From the NCBI GenBank assembly GCA_023146545.1, contig JAGLBW010000002.1:1-37643 (forward strand): DNA of 37,643 nucleotides, in the 5' to 3' direction. Source of the stretch: Cocleimonas sp. Its GTDB lineage: Bacteria; Pseudomonadota; Gammaproteobacteria; Thiotrichales; Thiotrichaceae. A program made the translations under genes and the position numbers. Below are positions 1-8,272 of this stretch, one piece after another. Under the pieces are notes generated by a model. The model was not told the origin of the DNA. It did no database searches and saw nothing but the letters and a program-made list of their open reading frames with translations. Numbering within the stretch: the first letter of the stretch is position 1; every line of letters starts with the position of its first letter.

Positions 1-509
1 CGTTCCCATTCTGCTCTCAATTTCATTGATTCATTAAGGGTAATTTTTGCACCTAAACCATAATTGAATCCAAACCCTGTTTCTTCTCCCATTGTATTTT
101 CACTGGTCCAATTCGAAAGACCTGCTTTTCCAAAAAGGCTAAACTGATGATTAATGGGCAACTTGGCTACTCCCGAAGCAGAGAGAGCCGAAATATCAGA
201 AAAATTACCTTGTTTATGCAAATCGCCAACACTGGTATAAGCCAGCTCGATATCAAATATTTCAGTGATTTTGTAGCCTACAAACGCTTTCCAAGAGGTA
301 TCTTTGTCTTCACATCCCTTGTTAATGATGCAATAGCTTTCCGCCTCAGAAGCACCAATTGCCCCCCCTAAATAAATGTTTTCACGTAGGTTATTACTTG
401 CAGTGTCGAGATAAGCTAAAGAACTGGAGGCAGGGTTTGCGAGTAATATTGAAGCAAAAGGAAGTGTTACAATTGCAATAAAAAAATTAAGCCCATTATT
501 ATTTTTCAT
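1..509 (-). CDS. OmpA-like outer-membrane beta-barrel protein (partial, C-terminus off the left edge)
   Basis: About 169 residues can be read from an ATG at 509 down to base 1 with no stop, so the 3' end lies outside the window. The N-terminus is a signal peptide (KNNNGLNFFIAIVTLPFASI, then a small-residue cleavage region). The mature part alternates polar and hydrophobic residues as in a membrane barrel: ENIYLGGAIGASEAE, AFVGYKITEIFDIELAYTSV, SLFGKAGLSNW, GLGAKITLNESMKLRAEWE. This pattern is characteristic of the OmpA-like 8-stranded transmembrane domain. Two Cys in the first loop (YCIINKGCED) could form a disulfide. Whether a peptidoglycan-binding OmpA domain follows cannot be seen. The gene is divergent from exbB. 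Confidence 0.75.
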   Translation of the reverse strand, partial: MKNNNGLNFFIAIVTLPFASILLANPASSSLAYLDTASNNLRENIYLGGAIGASEAESYCIINKGCEDKDTSWKAFVGYKITEIFDIELAYTSVGDLHKQGNFSDISALSASGVAKLPINHQFSLFGKAGLSNWTSENTMGEETGFGFNYGLGAKITLNESMKLRAEWE

Positions 510-839
510 CTGGATACCACAGTATTGTTGTTATTTTTTTGTATTAGATTTTATGTCAATCTTTTTTAACACAACAGTAACAAAGGAACAAGCCGTCGTT
601 AATAAAATCTAAAAGAAGGCTATAAAAATATTTTATTTACTTGCTTGTAGAATGTAAAATATTTGTAGATGCTAAGCTCGAAGTAGATGATGCAATAGGC
701 TTTCAGCCTTGCTATGACACGTTGCTGTATAAAAAATACACTTCGTCTGTCGATGAAGTGCATATATTTATTTTGTATAAAAAATCGCGTACAATGCGTT
801 TCCGAGGCTTTAATTATAAAAAAACGGAAAGGCTAGCTA
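510..839. other. divergent intergenic region between the OmpA-like gene and exbB
   Basis: This gap of about 330 bases contains an imperfect inverted repeat at 739-760 (CACTTCGTC, 4-base loop, GATGAAGTG; 8 of 9 pairs). It is flanked by a direct repeat of GTATAAAAAAT at 727-737 and 775-785. Such an arrangement can be an operator or a leader hairpin. I see no confident -35/-10 pair for exbB. An open frame starting at 641 runs into exbB in another frame and is not credible as a gene. Confidence 0.4.
531..559 (-). promoter_or_regulatory. candidate sigma-70 promoter for the OmpA-like gene
   Basis: On the minus strand a perfect -35 hexamer TTGACA (554-559) is followed after 17 bases by AAATAA (531-536), a moderate -10. 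It lies about 25 bases upstream of the ATG at 509. No clear Shine-Dalgarno is visible, so the leader would be short. Confidence 0.4.
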
Positions 840-1541
840 ATGTTCGAATATATCACTGCTGGGGGCTTTTTAATGGTTCCTATTATCCTAATATCAATCA
901 CTGCAATGGCAATCGTTGTTGCTTTATTTATCTCACTTAATAGTCGGCGCGTGATTCCAGATGGGGCAACCAATGCAGCACGTAAACTTGCGTTATCGGG
1001 GCGCGCAACACCTGCACAAATTAATAAACTAAGAGAAAGCTCCCTTTTAGGGCGTGTTTTAGCCACAGGGCTTGAGAATTCAAAATTACCGCGCCATGCA
1101 TTGAAAGAAAGTATTGAAGAAACAGGTCGTCATGTTATTCATTCGATGGATAAATACATGACAACATTAGGGACAATCGCAGCCGTTGCCCCCTTGTTGG
1201 GTTTGTTAGGAACCGTTGTGGGAATGATTAATGTTTTTAGTGTGATTACAAGCCAAGGTGTCGGCAGTCCCACTGAATTAGCAGGGGGTATATCTCAAGC
1301 TTTAATTACCACTGCGGCAGGAATTAGTGTGGCGGTTCCTGCTTTAATTTTCCATCGTTATTTTCGGGGGAAAATTAACGATTATGCCATTGAAATGGAA
1401 AAAGAAACCATGAAATTGATGGATACAATTAATCGTAAAACAGCATCAGCATCCAATGCTGCAGTTCAAGCGGCACAGCAAAAATTGATTGCACAACAGC
1501 AAGCGGCAAAACTACAAAAAGAACAAGGTACGAGGGTATGA
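840..1541 (+). CDS. exbB: MotA/TolQ/ExbB-family proton channel protein
   Basis: This 233-residue inner-membrane protein is the channel-forming partner of ExbD. Together they use the proton-motive force to drive an envelope process through a TonB- or TolA-like partner. The three expected membrane spans are visible: about residues 10-33, 107-131 (with the family's GLLGTVVGMI motif) and 152-172. The C-terminus is a Gln/Ala-rich cytoplasmic tail. The start ATG is preceded by GGAAAGG. It overlaps exbD by the ATGA arrangement. In many gammaproteobacteria this pair sits directly upstream of msbA-lpxK-kdsB, so it may serve lipopolysaccharide or outer-membrane maintenance and not iron uptake; that role is inference. 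Confidence 0.92.
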   Translation: MFEYITAGGFLMVPIILISITAMAIVVALFISLNSRRVIPDGATNAARKLALSGRATPAQINKLRESSLLGRVLATGLENSKLPRHALKESIEETGRHVIHSMDKYMTTLGTIAAVAPLLGLLGTVVGMINVFSVITSQGVGSPTELAGGISQALITTAAGISVAVPALIFHRYFRGKINDYAIEMEKETMKLMDTINRKTASASNAAVQAAQQKLIAQQQAAKLQKEQGTRV

Positions 1542-1963
1542 ATTTTCGTCAACACGTTATTGATGATGTGGAAGTGAGTTTGACACCCTTGATTGATGTG
1601 GTTTTTTTATTGCTCATCTTTTTTATGATTACAACCACCTTTGATCGTGATGCTAAAATTAAGATTGATTTACCCACAACAGCAAATGCCCCCGTACTAG
1701 TGCAAAACAATACGCTTGAATTATTAATTGATAGCCAAGGGCGTTATTATGTGGATGGTTTAGAAGTATTAAATAACAAGCCAGAGACGTTGTTTCAAGC
1801 CATGAGCCAAGCGCTTGATAAATACAAAAATAATCCAGCACTGGTCATTAGTGGTGACTCTAAGGCAAACTATCAAGCAGTGATTACCGCGATTGATATT
1901 GCAGGGCGATTAGGTTTAACGAACCTATCAATGGCAACAACACAATCTAAACGTCAAAAGTAA
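1538..1963 (+). CDS. exbD: ExbD/TolR-family biopolymer transport protein
   Basis: This protein has 141 residues. It has a short cytoplasmic N-terminus and one membrane span (about residues 16-34, LTPLIDVVFLLLIFFM) that carries the family's essential proton-binding aspartate, Asp20. A periplasmic domain follows. The length is normal for ExbD. The start codon overlaps the exbB stop (ATGA), so the two are translationally coupled and probably made in a fixed ratio. It is followed 40 bases later by msbA, whose start is unusual (see the next entry). Confidence 0.92.
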   Translation: MNFRQHVIDDVEVSLTPLIDVVFLLLIFFMITTTFDRDAKIKIDLPTTANAPVLVQNNTLELLIDSQGRYYVDGLEVLNNKPETLFQAMSQALDKYKNNPALVISGDSKANYQAVITAIDIAGRLGLTNLSMATTQSKRQK

Positions 1964-2003
1964 GCTATTATTCTCTTTTTTAAATATTAAGGACGGAATC
2001 GTT

Positions 2004-3779
2004 ATTGCTAAGACGACGAATCAAGGGATTAATGACTCAGAGAGTGGGTTTGCAATTTACAAACGCCTCGCCCGCTATACACTTCAATATAAAGCCTACT
2101 TATTTTTCGCGTTTATTGGTTTATTGTTAAATGCAATGACTCAGCCAATGTTTGCGGGGTATATCAAGCCCTTGCTTGATGGAACATTTATGGATAAAGA
2201 CCCTGATATTATCCGTTGGGCTCCTTTTGCCTTATTATTTATTTTTCTATTACGCGGTATTTCAGGTTTTATTTCAGGGTATTACTTGTCGTTGGTGGGA
2301 CGATATGTTGTTACAACCATCCGTCGTCAACTGTTTCATCATTTATTGTGTTTGCCCTTATCGTATTACGATAAAAATAATTCAGGTCAACTGATTACTT
2401 TGTTGATCTTCCAAGTGGAGCAGTTAGCCGAAGCGGCGACTAAAGGCTTAAAAGTACTGGTACAAGATATTTCTACTGTGATTGGCTTATTAGCCTTAAT
2501 GCTTTACTACAGTTGGGAATTAACCCTTGTTGTTTTACTAACAGGTCCTATTATCGCCGTCATTATTTCCTTTGTTTCAAAACGATTCAGACGTTTTAGC
2601 CGACAAATACAAGCGTCGGTTGGTGATGTCACTCAAATCAGCAGTGAAGCACTTGCCGCCCCACGTGAGATTCGTATTTTTGAAGGTATTGACGATGAGA
2701 AAAAACGTTTTAATGTGGTCAATGAGCGTAATCGCCGCTCATTTATGAAACGAGTCGTGACAGAACTGCTCAGTATGCCGTTAGTGCATTTTATTGTTGC
2801 CATTGCACTTGCAATTATCATTTATATTGCAACCCATGACGGTTTAATCAACCAGTTTACACCAGGCACCTTTATGTCGTACATGTCAGCGATGATGTTG
2901 TTGCTAGACCCTGTTAAACGCCTTACTCAAATTAATTCAACGTTGCAAAGTGGTATTGCGGCGGGTGAAAATATTTTTTCACTGCTCGATAATGAGACTG
3001 AAAAAGATACAGGAACACAGCAGCTTAAACAGGTTAAGGGTGATATTGAGTTTAAGCAGGTTGCTTTTCGTTATGATGAAAGTGGAAGTGATACGCTTAA
3101 ATCAGTCAGTTTTAAGGTTAAAGCAGGACAAAAAATAGCATTTGTTGGGCAATCAGGCAGTGGAAAAACAACATTGGTTAATTTATTGCCCCGTTTTTAC
3201 AATTATTACAAGGGCGAACTTTTATTAGATGGTGTTGCTATTACTGATATTAAGCTGGATAACTTAAGGCAACAATTTTCCTATGTAGGGCAAGATATTA
3301 CGTTATTTAATGATAGTGTAGGTAATAATATAGCCTACGGTAAAATGCGTCATGCGAGTAAGGAAGCCATTAAACAAGCCGCGATTGCCGCACATGCCTT
3401 CGCCTTTATTGAAGCATTACCTCATGGCTTTGATACCCTTGTGGGTGAAAACGGTACGCTTCTTTCAGGAGGGCAAAAACAACGGATTGCCATTGCTCGT
3501 GCCATTTTGGCGGATGCGCCTATTTTAATCTTAGATGAAGCAACCTCAGCTTTAGATACACAATCTGAAAAAGCCATTCAATCGGCCTTATCTGTGTTAT
3601 TAAAAGGACGTACTACCTTTATGATTGCGCATCGTTTATCAACGATTGAATCAGCTGATCAGATTATTGTTTTAGAACAGGGTGAAATTGTTGAAAGGGG
3701 AACGCATCAGGCACTCTTAGCAAAAGAGGGCGCATACGCTAAATTACATCGTTTACAATTTGATAGATTGGATAGCTAA
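2004..3779 (+). CDS. msbA: Lipid A export ATP-binding/permease protein MsbA
   Basis: This is an ABC half-transporter that flips lipid A-core across the inner membrane. The N-terminal half holds six predicted membrane spans. The C-terminal half is an ATPase with Walker A GQSGSGKTT, Q-loop YVGQDITLFNDS, signature LSGGQKQR, Walker B ILILDEATSALD and a switch His in MIAHRLST. The first canonical start in frame is a TTG at 2124, inside the first membrane span. Family-like sequence continues upstream (FAIYKRLARYTLQYKAYLFF) to AAGGACGGA at 1989-1997. I place the start at the ATT at 2004 (product beginning M-AKTTNQG), giving 591 residues, close to E. coli MsbA. A GTT and an ATC directly upstream are less likely alternatives. 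The product call is secure; the start codon is inference. Confidence 0.93.
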   Translation: MAKTTNQGINDSESGFAIYKRLARYTLQYKAYLFFAFIGLLLNAMTQPMFAGYIKPLLDGTFMDKDPDIIRWAPFALLFIFLLRGISGFISGYYLSLVGRYVVTTIRRQLFHHLLCLPLSYYDKNNSGQLITLLIFQVEQLAEAATKGLKVLVQDISTVIGLLALMLYYSWELTLVVLLTGPIIAVIISFVSKRFRRFSRQIQASVGDVTQISSEALAAPREIRIFEGIDDEKKRFNVVNERNRRSFMKRVVTELLSMPLVHFIVAIALAIIIYIATHDGLINQFTPGTFMSYMSAMMLLLDPVKRLTQINSTLQSGIAAGENIFSLLDNETEKDTGTQQLKQVKGDIEFKQVAFRYDESGSDTLKSVSFKVKAGQKIAFVGQSGSGKTTLVNLLPRFYNYYKGELLLDGVAITDIKLDNLRQQFSYVGQDITLFNDSVGNNIAYGKMRHASKEAIKQAAIAAHAFAFIEALPHGFDTLVGENGTLLSGGQKQRIAIARAILADAPILILDEATSALDTQSEKAIQSALSVLLKGRTTFMIAHRLSTIESADQIIVLEQGEIVERGTHQALLAKEGAYAKLHRLQFDRLDS

Positions 3780-3788
3780 AGGTTAATT

Positions 3789-4883
3789 ATCAAACATCAA
3801 CAGCACCTCAACGAGAAAGAGAGCAAGCGAACCCATTATCAACACACGCTGTATTTACAACAAAAATTAGAGAACATTTGGTATAAAAAAGGGCGAGGAA
3901 AGGGGCTGTTATTTCCCTTAATGTTACTGTATTGCGCCCTACACGGGTTACAGCGTTGGAAGCAACGTCGCCATCGCTCCAAAATGCCGCTTCCTGTCAT
4001 TATTGTGGGTAATCTTTCGGTTGGAGGGACAGGTAAAACACCGCTTGTGATTTATCTGGTTAACCTATTGCGATCCGCAGGTTACCAACCCGCTATTATC
4101 ACCCGTGGTTACGGTGGATCATCCCATCCGTCTCCTATATTGCTGAATAAAGACAGTCTCTCCGCTGAGGTGGGTGATGAACCTGTTTTAATGGCAAGGC
4201 GTACAGGGGTTCCTGTGGTGGTTGGCTCAGATCGTTGTTTAGATGTTCAATACCTGTTTTTACATACCGATTGTGATGTGGTGATTTCTGATGATGGTTT
4301 GCAACATTATCGTTTGCAGGCTGATATCGAAGTCGCAGTGGTTGACGGGGAGCGACAATTAGGAAACGGTTATTGCCTGCCTGCGGGACCTTTAAGGGAA
4401 ACGCCTAAACGTTTGCAACAAGTCGATGCGGTTTTATTGAATAACAGTGTGATTGATCATGCCAAAAAAAATCAGAGGCTAGATCATTACCCTGTGAAAA
4501 ATCTGTTTTCTGTCCTTTTTATTGGCGATACACTGCGAGCATTGGTCAATAAAAAAACGAGAATCAAACTTAAGGGATTAAAAGGAAAAACCGTTCATGC
4601 GGTGACGGGTATTGGGAATCCTCAACGGTTTTACCGTAGCTTAGAACAAGCTGGTTTAGTACTGATAAAACACAGCTTTCCTGATCATTATATCTTTAAA
4701 AAAGAAGACCTTCAGTTTTTTGATGGACGAAAAATTGTGATGACGGAGAAAGATGCGGTTAAGTGTGAACGCTTTGCGTTGGATACGATGTGGTGTTTAC
4801 CCATTGACGCTCAAATAAACCCCGTGTTTGATCAGCTCATCTTCGATAAACTACACTCACTTCAACAGCAGATAAAGGATTAG
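3789..4883 (+). CDS. lpxK: Tetraacyldisaccharide 4'-kinase (lipid A)
   Basis: LpxK phosphorylates the 4' position of the lipid A disaccharide at the inner face of the inner membrane. Visible family features are the P-loop [35 protein letters not shown] and MTEKDAVKC near the end. The first ATG in frame is 3921, but the conserved LpxK N-terminus (LENIWYKK, then the membrane-anchoring [10 protein letters not shown]) lies upstream, at 3867-3926. No ATG, GTG or TTG occurs in frame between the msbA stop (3777-3779) and 3921. A near-cognate ATC at 3789, six bases after AAAGG (3778-3782), is my best start; ATT at 3786 is the alternative. That gives about 364 residues with a hydrophilic extension. 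It is in the same frame as msbA, with only the stop codon and a few bases between. Confidence 0.9.
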   Translation: MKHQQHLNEKESKRTHYQHTLYLQQKLENIWYKKGRGKGLLFPLMLLYCALHGLQRWKQRRHRSKMPLPVIIVGNLSVGGTGKTPLVIYLVNLLRSAGYQPAIITRGYGGSSHPSPILLNKDSLSAEVGDEPVLMARRTGVPVVVGSDRCLDVQYLFLHTDCDVVISDDGLQHYRLQADIEVAVVDGERQLGNGYCLPAGPLRETPKRLQQVDAVLLNNSVIDHAKKNQRLDHYPVKNLFSVLFIGDTLRALVNKKTRIKLKGLKGKTVHAVTGIGNPQRFYRSLEQAGLVLIKHSFPDHYIFKKEDLQFFDGRKIVMTEKDAVKCERFALDTMWCLPIDAQINPVFDQLIFDKLHSLQQQIKD

Positions 4884-4885
4884 CA

Positions 4886-5074
4886 ATGGATAAGAAATTA
4901 CTGGATGTATTAGTTTGCCCTGTGACAAAAGGGTCGCTTAAATACGATAAAAAACGACAAGAGTTGATTTCTAAATCAGCACGGCTCGCCTATCCAGTGC
5001 GTGATGGTATTCCTATCATGTTAGAAGAAGAGGCAAGGACACTGAGTATGGAAGAAATTGATCAATTAAAATAA
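4886..5074 (+). CDS. Trm112/YcaR-family small protein
   Basis: This is a 62-residue protein of the Trm112 family (UPF0434, YcaR in E. coli). It has [14 protein letters not shown] near the N-terminus and [18 protein letters not shown] further on, the family's two signature segments. Only one Cys of the usual CP motif is present, so it lacks the full zinc site, as in many bacterial homologues. It lies 2 bases after lpxK and 19 bases before kdsB, the usual gammaproteobacterial position. Its biochemical role in bacteria is poorly defined. Confidence 0.88.
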   Translation: MDKKLLDVLVCPVTKGSLKYDKKRQELISKSARLAYPVRDGIPIMLEEEARTLSMEEIDQLK

Positions 5075-5093
5075 AGGAGAGGGATGATTTAAG

Positions 5094-5870
5094 ATGCAAA
5101 AAACAGTATTGGTAATTCCTTCCCGTTTTGGTTCGACCCGTTTAGTTGGAAAACCCCTGCGTTTAATCGCAGGTAAGCCAATGATTCAGCATGTCTATGA
5201 ACGTGCACTGGAATCTAATTTTAAAACGATTATTATTGCAACAGAAGATGAAAGGATTAAATCCTGTTGTGTGGGTTTTGGTGCAACGGTGTGCATGACT
5301 GCGAAAACACATGAAACAGGGAGTGATCGTTTGGCGGAGGTGGTGACACGTTACAATTGGTCAAATGATACGGTTGTGGTTAATCTTCAAGGGGATGAAC
5401 CCTTAACACCGATTGATAATCTTTACCAAGTCGCTGATAATTTAGTAAAAAATACTGACGCTTCCATTTCAACGTTAGCAACGCCGTTATTAAGTCACCA
5501 AGAATACATTGATCCTAATGTGGTTAAAGTAGTGAGGGATCAACACGGTATGGCATTGTATTTTAGCCGTGCTGCGATTCCATTACAGCGTGATCATGAT
5601 ACGAAAGTGACCGCTGATTACTTTGGTTTACGGCATATTGGGATTTATGCTTACCGAGCGGCTTATTTAAAAGCCTTTGCAACCATGGAATCTTGCGAAT
5701 TAGAACAGTTGGAGAAATTAGAACAACTCAGAGCAATGTGGCACGGGTCACGGATTCATGTTGATATTGCTAAACAGATACCAGGACACGGTGTCGATAC
5801 AGAAGCGGACTTAAAAGCAGTCGAGAAAATAATATTAGCCTCATCAAGCGTAACACCACCCACCGTATAA
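5094..5870 (+). CDS. kdsB: 3-deoxy-manno-octulosonate cytidylyltransferase (CMP-Kdo synthetase)
   Basis: KdsB activates Kdo with CTP to CMP-Kdo, the donor used by WaaA to build the inner core of lipopolysaccharide. The 258-residue length is normal. The N-terminal nucleotide-binding motif is IPSRFGSTRLVGKPL, followed by ATEDERI, VNLQGDEPL (metal/nucleotide site) and FSRAAIP. The C-terminal segment contains HIGIYAYR and the ELEQLEKLEQLRAM helix typical of the family. It is preceded by GGAGAGGG at a suitable distance. It ends the envelope operon and converges on the SH3 protein gene, with a weak inverted repeat (ACGCTA/TAGCGT) around 5891-5917 between them. Confidence 0.96.
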   Translation: MQKTVLVIPSRFGSTRLVGKPLRLIAGKPMIQHVYERALESNFKTIIIATEDERIKSCCVGFGATVCMTAKTHETGSDRLAEVVTRYNWSNDTVVVNLQGDEPLTPIDNLYQVADNLVKNTDASISTLATPLLSHQEYIDPNVVKVVRDQHGMALYFSRAAIPLQRDHDTKVTADYFGLRHIGIYAYRAAYLKAFATMESCELEQLEKLEQLRAMWHGSRIHVDIAKQIPGHGVDTEADLKAVEKIILASSSVTPPTV

Positions 5871-5910
5871 CGGATTAATTGGGTGATATTACGCTATTTG
5901 AACTATTATA

Positions 5911-6738
5911 TTAGCGTCCGTATTGGTGATGATGATTTCTATCTTGGTAAGGGTGAGAATGGCTTGAAGCGCGAGTCATTGAGTTAGCGGGGTGAGCATG
6001 CTGACCCCCTGCCTGTCTTGCGTAAGTATTATGTCTAGAAACACATTGATGGCGGTGGATTTTTTGTCCACTGGGATGCGAATGAGAGATAGCACTGACA
6101 CATTGGCTTTTTCCGTGATAGTGCTTCAAATGTTGACTATAAACCACATTTCGCTGTCCACTACGTCCTCTACCTTGGCAACTGTAATGGTGAGAGTGTC
6201 CACTGACTCCTGCATGAGAGTGTGTCTTGGATGCGGTACACTGATTTGCGGGGTGACGATGAGTACGTGCTAAAGGTGCATTCCTCATTGCAGTAGGACG
6301 AACCGCACCATAAACATTAGTTGAAGACGGTGTTGTCGTATAAGGGTTAAAATAGGGTTGTTGTTCAACCTTCGGCGTTGGTGATGAATAGAGTTGTGGT
6401 GTATTTAAATTAGATGATACCGCTGTTGCTTCTGTAAGGGCTAAGAAATTTTTATTAACCCAACCTGTATTACTTTTCCATTTAATTTTTACCCAAGTCG
6501 TACCATCAATGCTTCGTTCGTTACTGGTAATACTAATGCCATCACTATCAGCAGGAATTTCATTAATGACTTTATATTCCATCCCCGCACCACTGCGAAC
6601 ATTTAAGGCATCCCAATTGGCAACATTGGATACTTTGTAGTTTTGGTTACGATCAGCAAAACTGATGGGAAGGGTACTAAGACTAAAAAGAAGGGTGCTA
6701 GTCAATACAACGAGCTTGATACGGTATTTTGTGCGCAT
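5911..6738 (-). CDS. Secreted SH3-domain protein with a histidine-rich HxH-repeat tail
   Basis: This protein of 275 residues starts with a signal peptide (residues 1-28, ending SFAD). A bacterial SH3 (SH3b) domain follows at about 34-100, with the recognisable NWDALNVRSGAGMEYKVI and WVKIKWKSNTGWVNKNFLAL. A Ser/Thr/Pro linker covers about 101-157. The last 118 residues carry many HxH units (THRHP, THSHA, GHSHHY, KHYHG, SHSHP, IHRHQ, QHAHP, SHSHP, NHHHQ) with several Cys between them. SH3b domains usually bind cell wall or mediate envelope contacts. The HxH/Cys tail could bind transition metals such as Zn, Ni or Cu, but no family I know fixes its function. It stands alone, with about 480 bases upstream. 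Confidence 0.8.
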   Translation of the reverse strand: MRTKYRIKLVVLTSTLLFSLSTLPISFADRNQNYKVSNVANWDALNVRSGAGMEYKVINEIPADSDGISITSNERSIDGTTWVKIKWKSNTGWVNKNFLALTEATAVSSNLNTPQLYSSPTPKVEQQPYFNPYTTTPSSTNVYGAVRPTAMRNAPLARTHRHPANQCTASKTHSHAGVSGHSHHYSCQGRGRSGQRNVVYSQHLKHYHGKSQCVSAISHSHPSGQKIHRHQCVSRHNTYARQAGGQHAHPANSMTRASSHSHPYQDRNHHHQYGR

Positions 6739-7215
6739 AGTTTGAAATCCTTTATCGGTTTAAAATGTTGATCATGCTTTGGTTTATTTCAAGGTTCAAT
6801 AAACGATATCGTCAGATCGTTCCATTAGACTTTGTAAGGTCATCTTAATTCATCTTACAAATTCAAGTGTCAATAATTAAAATGATGATTGTTGCCCCTG
6901 TAATCATTGATAAGATCAGTTGTGCAATCAGTTCAGGTTATACCGATACGCTAGAGAGTCAATCTCTTTTTACTAGGCGGTTCAGGGTGTTTATTAAGCT
7001 GTAAATTTTAATAAAACCTGTGACACTTTTTGATTAAGCCACTGGCTTTAATGTGAGTAATATCAACAATATTTGTTTCTTTGATTGGTGTGAAAAAGTG
7101 CTCTTACGATTGGTTTTTTCGCCTAATTATTTTTAAAATTTTAATTAATCAACGGTTTTTGTTTTTCGTTCTGATAAGTTGACAGGTTAAGATCTAACAC
7201 AGAGTAATTTGTTAA
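6739..7215. other. intergenic region between the SH3 protein and the LEA14-like lipoprotein
   Basis: I find no credible gene in this stretch of about 480 bases; a 40-codon frame near 6883 has no supporting features. It holds a perfect 10-bp palindrome ACGATATCGT at 6803-6812 and an inverted repeat TTTGTAAG/CTTACAAA at 6831-6838 and 6854-6861. Both lie just upstream of the minus-strand SH3 gene and could be operators. Near the other end a lone -35-like TTGACA sits at 7179-7184, without a convincing -10. Confidence 0.4.
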
Positions 7216-7665
7216 ATGATAAAAAAAATAGCAATAATAATGAGTCTAATAACACTACTTTCAAGCTGTTCATCAGCAGGTATTAAAGGGGTGATAGATC
7301 GTCCAGAAGTTTCAATTCAAAAGGTTGAAATGGGTCGTTTAAGTCTTTCAGGTGGTTCAGCAAAGTTTTTAATTAATATTAAAAATACCAATGCTTTTCC
7401 TATTCCTCTGTCAGGTTTTGATTATGGTTTACGCCTCAACGGTATTGAGGTTGCTAATGGGAGTCGGGAGCAAAAAATTACAATTAATGGTGGGGAATCC
7501 CGATTGGTCGAAGTACCCTTAGTCTTTAGTTTTAGCAATATGTTTAATTTATTGCCTAATATTCTAGGGAATAAAGATTTAAAATATAATTTAGTGGGTT
7601 CAATTCACTTCCCATGGTTTAATTTACCGTTTAGTCGCTCAGGTGGGGCTTCTTTCTCACGTTAA
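7216..7665 (+). CDS. LEA type 2 (WHy-domain) family lipoprotein
   Basis: This protein has 149 residues. The N-terminus is a lipoprotein signal with lipobox LLSSC, Cys18 being the predicted lipidated residue. The rest matches the LEA14/WHy domain, an immunoglobulin-like fold: VSIQKVEMGRLSLSGGSAKF, INIKNTNAFPIPLSGFDYGL, LNGIEVANGSREQKITINGG, LVEVPLVFSFSNMF. Bacterial members are envelope proteins linked to desiccation or stress tolerance by family resemblance only. It is followed 21 bases later by dcd on the same strand and may share its transcript. Confidence 0.82.
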   Translation: MIKKIAIIMSLITLLSSCSSAGIKGVIDRPEVSIQKVEMGRLSLSGGSAKFLINIKNTNAFPIPLSGFDYGLRLNGIEVANGSREQKITINGGESRLVEVPLVFSFSNMFNLLPNILGNKDLKYNLVGSIHFPWFNLPFSRSGGASFSR

Positions 7666-7686
7666 AACGAGATTAATATAAAAAAT

Positions 7687-8253
7687 ATGAGTATTAAATC
7701 AGATCGTTGGATTCGTAAAATGGCGTTAGCACAAGACATGATCAGTCCTTTCGAAACCAACCAAGTTCGTGAGCAAAATAACGAACGTATTGTTTCTTAT
7801 GGCACTTCAAGTTATGGCTATGATGTTCGTTGTGCTAATGAATTTAAAGTTTTTACTAATATCAACTCCGCTATCGTTGACCCCAAAGCATTTGATGAAG
7901 ATAGTTTTGTTGATGTGCAGTCGGATGTCTGTATTATTCCACCTAACTCCTTTGCGCTCGCACGGACAGTAGAATACTTTAAAATCCCTCGCAGTGTATT
8001 AACCATTTGTCTTGGTAAATCAACCTATGCCCGTTGTGGGATCATTGTTAACGTAACGCCTTTAGAACCCGAGTGGGAAGGGCATGTCACTTTAGAATTT
8101 TCCAATACCACAACACTCCCTGCAAAAATTTATGCCAATGAAGGGGTCGCGCAGGTGTTGTTCTTTGAATCTGATGAGGTGTGTGAAACATCCTATAAGG
8201 ATCGGGGAGGAAAGTACCAAGGACAAGAGGGCGTAACGCTACCTAAAACATGA
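7687..8253 (+). CDS. dcd: dCTP deaminase
   Basis: Dcd deaminates dCTP to dUTP, the main source of dUMP for thymidylate synthesis in enteric-type bacteria. The 188-residue length and motifs fit: [18 protein letters not shown], the active-site stretch [20 protein letters not shown] with the catalytic Glu in [17 protein letters not shown], and a C-terminal [19 protein letters not shown] that closes over the nucleotide. The start [13 protein letters not shown] is the normal Dcd N-terminus, although no Shine-Dalgarno is evident. It converges on the gene at 8273-8695. Confidence 0.96.
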   Translation: MSIKSDRWIRKMALAQDMISPFETNQVREQNNERIVSYGTSSYGYDVRCANEFKVFTNINSAIVDPKAFDEDSFVDVQSDVCIIPPNSFALARTVEYFKIPRSVLTICLGKSTYARCGIIVNVTPLEPEWEGHVTLEFSNTTTLPAKIYANEGVAQVLFFESDEVCETSYKDRGGKYQGQEGVTLPKT

Positions 8254-8272
8254 TGTTGGTATCATACTGATC

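Noticed and set aside
641-940. 99-codon open frame upstream of and into exbB
   Set aside because: It overlaps the exbB start in another frame, has no family resemblance, and its start lies in AT-rich intergenic sequence.
2004-4883. Frameshift in msbA or lpxK as the cause of the missing starts
   Set aside because: Both frames are continuous and in the right register with their N-terminal sequence; only the start codons are abnormal.
5992-6273. 93-codon plus-strand frame opposite the His-rich tail
   Set aside because: Antisense to a clear gene; its Ser/Thr/Met/Leu content follows from the complement of His-rich codons.
6944-6954. 11-mer CGATACGCTAG also present at 27593-27603
   Set aside because: Repeats of this length are expected by chance in 37 kb, and the flanks do not match.
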